This document shows positions 8,249 through 15,420 of a stretch of 42,172 nucleotides of DNA, in pieces; position 1 is the stretch's first letter, and each line of letters opens with the position of its first letter. The position numbers and the translations under genes are program-made. Source of the stretch: Nitrospirota bacterium. Lineage in GTDB: Bacteria > Nitrospirota > Thermodesulfovibrionia > Thermodesulfovibrionales > UBA6898. The stretch lies in assembly GCA_024275975.1 (NCBI GenBank), contig JAJRYC010000099.1, positions 1-42,172 on the forward strand, written 5' to 3'. The notes below the pieces were generated by a model. It did not search any database and was not told where the DNA came from. It saw only the letters and a list, made by a program, of their open reading frames with translations.

Positions 8249-8491
8249 AATCCGCTTCATCCTTATACCTCCGTCCTGCTTGATTCCGCCCCCAAAATAA
8301 GGCGCGGAGGGGAGGGCGGAATTCACTCGGTGCCATTGAAAGGTGATCTGCCGGGTCCGATGGAAATTCCTTCCGGATGTCCGTTTCACCCAAGGTGTCC
8401 GGAACGGTTCAAACCCTGCGACAATGTAATCCCCCGGTTGGAAGAGTATCAAGGGAGGCTTGTATCGTGCCATCTCCGGAATCCGTACTGA
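8249..8491 (+). pseudogene. Severed C-terminal region of the DppF-like ATPase
   Basis: Eighty in-frame codons after the premature TAA encode the complete oligopeptide-family C terminus: NPLHPYTSVLLDSAP, LKGDLPGPMEIPSGC, PFHPRCPERFKPC and a final LVSCHLRNPY. The cysteine spacing matches the family's metal-binding-like motif. There is no start codon with a ribosome site, so it is unlikely to be made on its own. With readthrough the product would be about 322 residues, a normal length. Confidence 0.8.
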
Positions 8492-8524
8492 TTCTCATAA
8501 TGCACGGATTGCGATAATCAGAGG

Positions 8525-9049
8525 TTAGAGAGTCTCAATCTTATTTTTAATTTCCGGTCCGGCCCAGTCACGCTCGCCCAGAAACTTTTCTACAATGATG
8601 CCGTCCCTGTCTATTATAAACGTGGTGGGGAGGGAGAAGACCTTGTATTTTTTATAGACAGTACCGTCACTGTCAAAGACTATCCTGAAGTCATAGTTTT
8701 TTTTTGCGACATATTTTTTGACGTCATCAATTGAAATATCGGCGGAAACGGCGATAATCTCGATTCCGTGCGCCGCCATATCATTGTAAAGCCTGTTGAG
8801 GGAGGGCATCTCTGCTTTGCACGGCGGACACCATGTTGCCCAGAAATTCAGGAGAACAACTTTGCCTTTCAGTGAAGAGAGGCTTAGTTCTCTGCCTTTG
8901 AGGTCTTTCAGTGTAAAGTCGGGGGCCTTATTTTTCTCCAGTCCGTCTATTTCAAAGGGCGAGAACCGTCCATTGGATTTGTCGCCTGATGGTGAAGGCC
9001 CCATTGCGGTTAACAGGATAAAGCAGATTATCAGTGAAAGTTTTTTCAT
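8525..9049 (-). CDS. TlpA/ResA-like thioredoxin-fold protein
   Basis: A 174-residue exported thiol-disulfide oxidoreductase of the AhpC/TSA-thioredoxin group. Residues 1-20 form a signal peptide or N-terminal anchor (KKLSLIICFILLTAMG), with no lipobox cysteine. The redox centre is WATWCPPCKAEMPS with Cys74 and Cys77. The cis-proline region is SLPTTFIIDRDG, and the fold is complete to the C terminus. Such proteins reduce disulfides in the periplasm, often for cytochrome c maturation, but no cytochrome gene is nearby to confirm that. A GGGGGGT just before the ATG can act as the ribosome site. It converges on the ABC ATPase genes. Confidence 0.88.
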   Translation of the reverse strand: MKKLSLIICFILLTAMGPSPSGDKSNGRFSPFEIDGLEKNKAPDFTLKDLKGRELSLSSLKGKVVLLNFWATWCPPCKAEMPSLNRLYNDMAAHGIEIIAVSADISIDDVKKYVAKKNYDFRIVFDSDGTVYKKYKVFSLPTTFIIDRDGIIVEKFLGERDWAGPEIKNKIETL

Positions 9050-9406
9050 GACCCCCCGTATGCTTAAATAACGCGAACCATGAAATTAAGATGAATAGGA
9101 CGCGTTCCCCGCCGTATTTTTTCAGGCGGCGGAATAGCATTTATTTTAATGATAAAACAGGAATTTATCAATCCCGGCCGGAATGAAGGGCCGAAGCTTC
9201 AATCCGATCAAGGGCGCGCGCTTTTAATTCTTAATGGACGCCTGTTGCCGCTTCCTTGACAAAGTAGCGTATGGATTGATACCATTACCCATTAATGTAT
9301 ATATAAATGCCTGATAAGAAAGGGTTTACAACTGATCTGCATTGACTAAAGTCTTCTGCGAGTTCTTCCATCTGATACAGTTAGAAAATCAGATATTCCG
9401 GTTATC
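9050..9406. other. Divergent intergenic region between the TlpA-like and ABC flippase genes
   Basis: No gene is seen. It contains a GC hairpin at about 9104-9132 (CCGCCG and CGGCGG around an AT-rich loop) and a perfect TTGACA at 9256-9261 preceded by CTTC, with a weak TACCAT -10 at 18 nt. The same CNTTGAC arrangement recurs before other genes of the glycan cluster. The ABC flippase starts about 120 nt farther downstream. Confidence 0.4.
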
Positions 9407-11224
9407 ATGATAAGTAACTTTAAAAAAATATTCACACTCTTTTCAAAACGTGAGCGGCGTCAGACTTTCTGGATATTTCTGGGCATTATGGGTATGGGCC
9501 TGACTGAAATTACCGGCATCGCCTCAATCACGCCTTTCATGGCGGTTGTATCAAATCCTGACATTATTCATTCCAATAAATACCTGCATCAGGTCTATAC
9601 TATCATGAATTTCACCAGTCTGAACCAATTCATGTTTTTCCTTGGTGTTGGGATCATTTTCGTAATTGCCTTTAGTAACGGATATTCAGCATTTGTCATT
9701 TGGATACTGACGCGATTTACTTTTTTGAGAGGATACGCTATTTCCCGGAGGCTGCTCATCAAATACCTCAACCAGCCGTATGTTTTTTTTCTGAACCGGA
9801 ATACCGCCGAGTTGAGTGAAAATATTCTTATGGAGGTCAACAGGGTAATTACAGGTGTGCTTATACCCAGTATGGATGTGATTACCAGGATAGTTATTAC
9901 TGTCAGTATACTGGTGATGCTTATTATTGTTGACCCGGTGCTTGCCATATCAGTGGCCTTTGTGCTCGGTGGCTCTTATTCAGCGGTTTTCTGGTTTGTG
10001 CGCAAGAAACTGAGCACGATTGGGGAACTTTGCGTAGAGGCGCGATCGCAGTACTTTAAGGCCGCAAGTGAAGCTTTGGGTGGTGTCAAGGATATTAAGC
10101 TTTTGGGAAGGGAGTCTGTCTTTATCCGGAGGTTTTCGGTCCCGTCGCGCAGCTTTGCAAAATATGAAGCATCGTATATTACAATTGCCCTGATGCCGAA
10201 GTATGCGCTTGAGACGATAGCTTTTGGGGGAATTCTGCTTATTGTTCTGTACTTGATCGGCGTTAAACAGAATCTTGAACACGCGTTACCCCTTGTTGCT
10301 CTCTATAGTTTCGCTGGTTACAGGCTGATGCCTTCGTTACAGAGGATGTTCAGCGGTCTGGCTATAATCCGGTATAACCTGCCCGCCCTGGATTTGCTGT
10401 ACGATGATCTTACCAGGCAGGGCGACTACGCAAGCATTGAACTGGAGAGTGATGAACAGGTGGAACCTCTGAGTTTTAATGATAAGATAGCGCTCCGCGA
10501 TATTGTCTATTACTATCCGAACACCCAGGCGCCTGCCGTCGATAAGCTGAATCTTGAGATCAGGTCTAATACGACTGTAGGGTTTGTGGGGATGACGGGG
10601 TCCGGGAAAACCACTACGGTTGATATTATCCTGGGGCTTTTGTCGCCTTCGGGTGGGACGTTTGTTGTTGACGGCGTCGATATCACCCAACGGAACGTTC
10701 GTAACTGGCAGAGGAATTTAGGCTATGTTCCTCAATCCATTTACCTCACGGATGATACTGTTAAGCATAACATCGCTTTTGGGGTCGCGGATGATAAAAT
10801 CGATAATGATGCCGTTGAGCGGGCCGCCCGGATAGCGAACCTTCATGATTTTGTGGAGACCGAGCTGCCGGATAAGTACGAGACGGTTATCGGCGAACGC
10901 GGGATCAGGCTCAGCGGAGGCCAGCGCCAGAGGATCGGTATTGCGCGGGCGTTGTACCATAATCCCAAAGTGCTTATCTTTGATGAAGCGACCAGCGCGC
11001 TGGACGGGATTACGGAAAATGCCATTATGGATGCGATAAAAAGCTTGTCCGGCAAGAGAACTATTTTAATGATCGCGCACCGCTTAACGACTGTGAAGGA
11101 ATGTGATGTAATTTATATGCTTGAGAAGGGAAAGGTAATAGCCCATGGAACGTATTCGGAATTAATGAAATCGAATCCCAGGTTCCGTCAGATGGCCAAT
11201 GTTTCCCTGCCTGATAGCGTTTGA
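9407..11224 (+). CDS. ABC transporter, fused permease-ATPase (MsbA/PglK-type flippase)
   Basis: A 605-residue half-transporter that should dimerise in the inner membrane and export a lipid-linked sugar or other amphiphile. Residues about 20-320 contain six hydrophobic segments of the exporter type, beginning RRQTFWIFLGIMGMGLTEI. The ATPase domain begins near 360. Walker A is GMTGSGKTTT (about 395-404), the signature is LSGGQRQRIGIARAL near 501, Walker B is VLIFDEATSALDG, and the switch histidine is in LMIAHRLTTV. It heads a cluster of glycosyltransferases and a methyltransferase, so flipping of a lipid-linked glycan is the natural role (inference). No Shine-Dalgarno is visible before the ATG. 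Confidence 0.88.
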   Translation: MISNFKKIFTLFSKRERRQTFWIFLGIMGMGLTEITGIASITPFMAVVSNPDIIHSNKYLHQVYTIMNFTSLNQFMFFLGVGIIFVIAFSNGYSAFVIWILTRFTFLRGYAISRRLLIKYLNQPYVFFLNRNTAELSENILMEVNRVITGVLIPSMDVITRIVITVSILVMLIIVDPVLAISVAFVLGGSYSAVFWFVRKKLSTIGELCVEARSQYFKAASEALGGVKDIKLLGRESVFIRRFSVPSRSFAKYEASYITIALMPKYALETIAFGGILLIVLYLIGVKQNLEHALPLVALYSFAGYRLMPSLQRMFSGLAIIRYNLPALDLLYDDLTRQGDYASIELESDEQVEPLSFNDKIALRDIVYYYPNTQAPAVDKLNLEIRSNTTVGFVGMTGSGKTTTVDIILGLLSPSGGTFVVDGVDITQRNVRNWQRNLGYVPQSIYLTDDTVKHNIAFGVADDKIDNDAVERAARIANLHDFVETELPDKYETVIGERGIRLSGGQRQRIGIARALYHNPKVLIFDEATSALDGITENAIMDAIKSLSGKRTILMIAHRLTTVKECDVIYMLEKGKVIAHGTYSELMKSNPRFRQMANVSLPDSV

Positions 11225-11361
11225 CCGCCATGATGATAATTGAAGATATCTTTCTTTCGCGCCTTACCTGAAAACCTGTGCGAACATCCGGAAATAGCAT
11301 TGCCTATCTATCATGCGGTATAGTACAATATACTTATTAAATGACCTTATAAGATAAAACA

Positions 11362-12057
11362 ATGGGTATCCACAAACTTTTCAAACGAATTCTTAGACGC
11401 CTGCGCCGCAGGCCGGTTATCTGGGGAAATACCCGGCGATTAAAGCCATTCAGTAATTCTTATGGTTTTGATAGGGGTAAACCGGTAGATCGTTATTATA
11501 TAGAAAAGTTTCTTCAGGGTTATAGTAACGATATATACGGGACATGTCTGGAGATACTCGATTGTACTTATACTAACCGATTTGGAAATGACAGGGTAAA
11601 AAGGTGTGATGTTCTTGATATTGATGAAAATAATCCCAAAGCCAACATCATATCTGATATCCAAGATGTCTCAATTGTTGCGGATAATACCTACGACTGT
11701 TTAGTTGTTACTCAAATGATACAATTCCTCCCTTCTCCGGAAAAAGCCGTTAAAGAAGCATTCCGCATGCTTAAACCGGGAGGCGTGCTCCTGACTACCG
11801 CGCCATGTTTAAGCAAAATTGATCCTATAGCCGGTGTTGATAATGATTATTGGCGTTTCACTCAAGCCAGCGCCAAAAAAGTTTTTGGATCTGTATTTGG
11901 GGAGGAAAATACCGAGGTTCATATGTATGGTAATCTTCTTTTATGCATCGCCTTTCTGCAGGGATTGGCTCAATGCGATATCAAGCAGAACGAATTCGAT
12001 TATTATGACCCTGATTTCCCCTTGCTTGTATGCGTTAAAGCAAAAAAGCCTTTATAA
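11362..12057 (+). CDS. Class I SAM-dependent methyltransferase
   Basis: A 231-residue protein of the Methyltransf_11 type, probably cytoplasmic. The first 20 residues are strongly basic (KLFKRILRRLRRRP), which could favour membrane contact. The Rossmann core is recognisable by CDVLDIDENNPKANIISDI, the motif-IV-like strand TYDCLVVTQMIQFLP and the post-core helix AFRMLKPGGVLLTTAPC. Motif I is weak, with no GxGxG in the first strand (LEILDCTYTNRF). Position between a flippase and a membrane glycosyltransferase suggests methylation of a surface sugar or its lipid carrier (inference). The stretch before the ATG lacks a ribosome site. Confidence 0.8.
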   Translation: MGIHKLFKRILRRLRRRPVIWGNTRRLKPFSNSYGFDRGKPVDRYYIEKFLQGYSNDIYGTCLEILDCTYTNRFGNDRVKRCDVLDIDENNPKANIISDIQDVSIVADNTYDCLVVTQMIQFLPSPEKAVKEAFRMLKPGGVLLTTAPCLSKIDPIAGVDNDYWRFTQASAKKVFGSVFGEENTEVHMYGNLLLCIAFLQGLAQCDIKQNEFDYYDPDFPLLVCVKAKKPL

Positions 12058-12133
12058 CCTGTTTCAACCATTAGTTTTCAATGTAAAAAGGAGCTATTCG
12101 GTTTTTTGAAAATAATTTACTCAAGGTGGGTTA

Positions 12134-13756
12134 ATGAATAATTTCCTGCGTAGGTTTTTACTGAATCATGAGGGTAAAATAAAATATTTCCTGATATCCC
12201 TGGGACTTTTATCGATTTTTTCCGGTTTTTTTATCGAATTCTCATGGTTGAAAGAGATAAGAGACGCTTACGCTAACGATTGCAGTCGCTGCCGGATACT
12301 TGATATCTCTTTAACGATTTTCACTGTCATCGGTATTGCCGTCATCATGTTCGCGATCAGGTATCTTAAGAAATTATTGCACGCGGAAGATAGATTTGAC
12401 ACGATTATTGAATTAACCATCCTGTTCATTCTTGCTCTTTTGTTGATTTCATCCCAGATCAGATATTTTGATAATGATGAATATGAACATCTTCATAATG
12501 CATGGTTAATGATAGAAGGCACCTTTCCCCTTATTAGTTCGACCTCGTTCCATACGCCGCTGATTCAATGGTTTATTATCCCATTTATGAAAATCACCGG
12601 GGAATCGACAATTATAATCCAGACAATGAGAGTAATGATGTTCCTCGTTTCAACCGCGTCGTTGTGGCTTATATATAAAATAACGGAAGAGTTGTTCCAG
12701 TCCAGGACCACCGCTTTGCTGGCTGTGCTGCTGTCGGTAAGTAACCTGGTATGGATAATGGTTACTCCCGAGATCAGACCGGATAATGTAATGATCTTCT
12801 TCACATTACTGTCGTTCTGGGTCCTGATCCTGTATTATAAAAACCCAAAGGCCGGATATCTGGTTATTTTCGGGCTGCTCGCTTTACTCGCCGTGCTCGG
12901 AAAACAGAATGCGATTGTTTTTTATTTCGCCCTGGGCCTGGTTTTTACTTATGAGGTTTTACTTAAAAATAAGGCCCTGGCCATAAAAACAGTGATTGTC
13001 GGAATAGTCGTTCTTATAATCATATTGCAGGTGGATGCCCTGAGGATGTTTTTTGAAGTTAATATACGGAAGCACATCATACCGAACGATATTAAATTTT
13101 TTCCGACCGCCGACCTGAGAAAAGTCTGGAAGTTCAGTCCGGCTTTATTTTTCCTGTTCTTTTTCCAGTTGATGTATCCCATGAAGCTTGGGAAGGGATA
13201 TGAGATTTTCAAGAAATATTTAATAAGCGTCTCCCTGACGAGCCTTATTTTTTTGTTCCTGATGAACAGACCATATCTGCAGGAATTTCTGACCATGGCC
13301 ATATTTATGAGCATATTAGGGGCGAACGTTCTTGCGGACATGAAACGAAAATTAAACTGGAAGCTGGGTTATTTCGTTATTGGCGTGATAATATTGTCGG
13401 CTTTGATATATATTCCGAGGACTTCGTTCAGGCATACATTAACGGATGATCTGCGGACGACTAAAGCCATTCTTGAGATGTCGGACAGGGACGATCTTGT
13501 CTTCGATTCATACGGCAAGCCGATATTCAGGCATCATCCCATGGAACCTGACTACCTTGTGTATACGCGGTTTTTCATTGAAGATAAGTCCAAATATAAA
13601 AAATTCTATGCGGTCAAAAAAAGTGATGTAAAATTTCTGATAAAGGACCACTATTATCCTGATTATCCACTCGAAATGAGAAACTGGTTTGAAGAGAATT
13701 TTGTGCAGACAAAAGAAAACCCGAATATTTTTATCCGGATTGACCGGAAAGAATGA
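12134..13756 (+). CDS. GT39/ArnT-like membrane glycosyltransferase
   Basis: A 540-residue polytopic protein with about eleven hydrophobic segments, of the PMT_2 clan that uses polyprenyl-phosphate sugars on the outer face of the inner membrane. The acidic motif of the first periplasmic loop is FDNDEYEH at 112-119, equivalent to the catalytic DE pair, followed by the loop FHTPLIQWF. The C-terminal about 90 residues are soluble (DDLVFDSYGKPIFRHHPMEP). AAGGTGG supports the start. The last codons (encoding NPNIFIRID) and the following 40 bp reappear as an orphan copy at 15192-15262, so this gene's tail was involved in a duplication or had a now-lost paralogue next to it. Confidence 0.82.
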   Translation: MNNFLRRFLLNHEGKIKYFLISLGLLSIFSGFFIEFSWLKEIRDAYANDCSRCRILDISLTIFTVIGIAVIMFAIRYLKKLLHAEDRFDTIIELTILFILALLLISSQIRYFDNDEYEHLHNAWLMIEGTFPLISSTSFHTPLIQWFIIPFMKITGESTIIIQTMRVMMFLVSTASLWLIYKITEELFQSRTTALLAVLLSVSNLVWIMVTPEIRPDNVMIFFTLLSFWVLILYYKNPKAGYLVIFGLLALLAVLGKQNAIVFYFALGLVFTYEVLLKNKALAIKTVIVGIVVLIIILQVDALRMFFEVNIRKHIIPNDIKFFPTADLRKVWKFSPALFFLFFFQLMYPMKLGKGYEIFKKYLISVSLTSLIFLFLMNRPYLQEFLTMAIFMSILGANVLADMKRKLNWKLGYFVIGVIILSALIYIPRTSFRHTLTDDLRTTKAILEMSDRDDLVFDSYGKPIFRHHPMEPDYLVYTRFFIEDKSKYKKFYAVKKSDVKFLIKDHYYPDYPLEMRNWFEENFVQTKENPNIFIRIDRKE

Positions 13757-13791
13757 CAGGCAATTCGCTGGACAATTCGCCGTCTTGACGT
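13721..13791. repeat. Left copy of a ~71-bp duplicated sequence
   Basis: Covers the last codons of the GT39-like gene and the following sequence up to CTTGACG. It matches 15192-15262 with few differences; both share CCGAATATTTT, GAATGACAGGCA and TCGCTGGACAATTCG. The pair flanks the transposase relic and the eCIS-leader gene, about 1.47 kb apart in direct orientation. Confidence 0.8.
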
Positions 13792-14092
13792 AGCCCTGAA
13801 GAAGTTTTTTGATTGCGGCGATCCTCAGCAAGGCTTCGCACGAGTGTATTGTGATGAGTGCCGGCACGATTATCTATTAATTTTTAGTTATCGTGGCCGA
13901 TTGTTCTGCCTAAGCTGCTACGAGAGGAGGGTGCTCCAGTTCGGTGAACTTCTGGTTTCTTCTGTGCTCTCTCTGTTCCCCACCGCCAGCATGTATTCAG
14001 TATTCCCATTATGCTTCGGGGGTAGTTCAATCATAACTGGAAACTATTGGGAAAGCTCTGTCTTGTGGCCCGCTACTGCCTCCTGTGAAGAT
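13790..14092 (+). pseudogene. IS91-type transposase relic (zinc-binding N terminus)
   Basis: Starting at 13790 one frame reads ALKKFFDCGDPQQGFARV, then YCDECRHDYLL, RGRLFCLSCYERR and VLQFGE. This is the CxxC...CxxC zinc-binding head of IS91-family (HUH-type) transposases. Near 13980 the homology moves to the next frame and continues VPHRQHVFSIPIMLRG, meets a TAG, then WKLLGKLCLVARYC. The HUH catalytic domain, the tyrosine motif and the element's ends are missing. The copy is thus truncated, frameshifted and interrupted by stops. Several consensus cysteines and the start codon region are also altered. It indicates an old insertion of a rolling-circle element beside the eCIS-leader gene. Confidence 0.75.
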
Positions 14093-14169
14093 TTTCCGAC
14101 TGTATAATAATTGACGAGTATATCGTCGGAACGGGTGGAGTTTGCACTGAAGCCGGTTTCGGCCAGGGG

Positions 14170-14193
14170 AAAATGTCAATAAACTGACATTTT
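14170..14193. terminator. Hairpin, possible terminator
   Basis: AAAATGTCA (14170-14178) and TGACATTTT (14185-14193) form a perfect 9-bp stem with a 6-nt loop, followed by CTTCTT. It is AT-rich and symmetric, so it could work in either direction. It lies between the transposase relic and the eCIS-leader gene. Confidence 0.45.
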
Positions 14194-14370
14194 CTTCTTG
14201 ACTCATGGCGCAGTGTATGTTAATTTGCATTATTAAACGGGGGAAAAAGATTCATTATGGCTTTTTTTGCTGAAACCGAGGCGTATTTTTTAGCCCCCAA
14301 AAAGTAAATTCTTATCACTAGCCATAGCTGAAATTTGCCGGATGGTTTAGTAATGTTAAAGAGAGAATAA

Positions 14371-15114
14371 ATGCATGACAGAGCTAAAATAATCGCAAAA
14401 ACACCGGAGGCAAAGAAATCCGGATCTGTTCAAATACGAAAGAGTGAGTTTAACCACCCTATTGCTTCACCTATAAACTGTATTTTATCCCTTCAAAGAA
14501 CTATTGGTAATCAGGCAAGTCAGGGATTATTCAAATCCGGAGCTATACAGGCAAAGCTTAAAATCGGGCAGCCCAATGATATTTATGAGCAAGAGTTGCA
14601 GGTGCAGCCGCTGGAAGAGGAGATGCGGATGAAGGGGGTCCCTGGCGGAAGTCCTGAAGTCTCATCCTGCACACCCGCAGCGGGAATTCCTTCGACAAGC
14701 TGCTCAGCCTATATTAGAAACTCTTGGTGGCTCCCTATGGCTTATGTCCACAACGCAACCTGCGCCTGTCGAGTAACCCCCAATTCCCCGACCGCCAAGT
14801 GCGTCCGGAAATCCTTGCAAGACCGTTTGGCAGCCACTCCTGCATGGCTGAAAGTCGTTGCATTTGGACAAAAGCCCAATGATAATCCAGCAAATCCAAT
14901 ACAGTATGCTGCATATCAAGTTTTCGTGCAGACATCTCTAACTCCCCGTATTTATCGGGATCACGTTGCTGCTTATAGTAGCTGTTGTTGTCCGTCAGGT
15001 CCTGCTGCCTATCCAGCATGGGTGGGTGTGACATCCGTACCGACGTCCTGCAGTGCTGTAGGATGGTCCATTAGACAGTTTGGTTCATGCCACGGGACGC
15101 CAGGGAGGTGGTAA
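14371..15114 (+). CDS. Protein with eCIS-type N-terminal leader and a cysteine-rich C-terminal domain of unknown function
   Basis: A 247-residue protein. Residues about 35-75 (SPINCILSLQRTIGNQA, GLFKSGAIQAKLKIGQP, NDIYEQE) match the leader that normally precedes the DUF4157 eCIS core domain in proteins linked to extracellular contractile injection systems. About 25 residues later LEEEMRMKGVPGGSPEV resembles the linker just before that core. The core itself, with its AHELTHVVQQ-like helix, is not present. Instead there are about 150 residues with ten cysteines (including SSCCCPS, ATCACR and GSCHG) and few charged residues. I do not recognise this domain. No signal peptide is present, in keeping with loading into an injection apparatus rather than Sec export. 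No sheath, tube or baseplate gene is in the window. The start lacks a strong ribosome site; the nearest purines are GAGAG. Confidence 0.7.
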   Translation: MHDRAKIIAKTPEAKKSGSVQIRKSEFNHPIASPINCILSLQRTIGNQASQGLFKSGAIQAKLKIGQPNDIYEQELQVQPLEEEMRMKGVPGGSPEVSSCTPAAGIPSTSCSAYIRNSWWLPMAYVHNATCACRVTPNSPTAKCVRKSLQDRLAATPAWLKVVAFGQKPNDNPANPIQYAAYQVFVQTSLTPRIYRDHVAAYSSCCCPSGPAAYPAWVGVTSVPTSCSAVGWSIRQFGSCHGTPGRW

Positions 15115-15191
15115 GTGATAGATAGCCAAGGTAAAAGAAATAGGGGGCGGATGTTTAGGTGTAGCACAATGTCTCCTGCCTGACCCGGAAT

Positions 15192-15262
15192 CCGAATATT
15201 TTCATCAGGATTGACCTGGAAGAATGACAGGCAGGTCGCTGGACAATTCGTTGCCTTGACAA
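15192..15262. repeat. Right copy of the ~71-bp duplicated sequence
   Basis: Direct repeat of 13721-13791, diverged at roughly one base in seven by eye. Since it retains the end of a glycosyltransferase frame, either a paralogous gene once stood here and lost its front, or a recombination event copied the tail when the intervening sequence was inserted. Confidence 0.75.
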
Positions 15263-15284
15263 AGCACTGTATTGATGTTAAATT
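15256..15284 (+). promoter_or_regulatory. Putative promoter of the GT2 gene
   Basis: TTGACA (15256-15261), 17 nt, TAAATT (15279-15284). The -35 box is perfect and the spacing ideal. It leaves a leader of about 130 nt to the ATG at 15421. The box lies at the right end of the duplicated sequence, whose left copy has CTTGACG at the same place. Confidence 0.5.
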
Positions 15285-15420
15285 TAACAAATAACATCGC
15301 GGGTTTAAGTTATAATTTTTCATAGATGTTAACTCTTTTTTCTCCTTGCCAAAAAGAAAATATTAACGATATTAAGCAGTTTTCAAAACAGACAATTCAG
15401 ATTAAGGAAAGGATGTGTAA

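Larger units (their letters stand above)
15115..15420. other. Intergenic region carrying the orphan glycosyltransferase tail
   Basis: No intact gene. A short frame ending LTRNPNIFIRIDLEE (stop about 15230) copies the C terminus of the GT39-like protein but is preceded by stops. After it come the shared CGCTGGACAATTCG sequence, a TTGACA promoter-like element, and an AT-rich leader to the GT2 gene with GGAAAGGA as its ribosome site. Confidence 0.55.

Noticed and set aside
9050-9406. JUMPstart/ops element before the glycan cluster
   Set aside because: The GGCGGTAGC-type ops core is not present; only a promoter-like TTGACA and a GC hairpin are seen.
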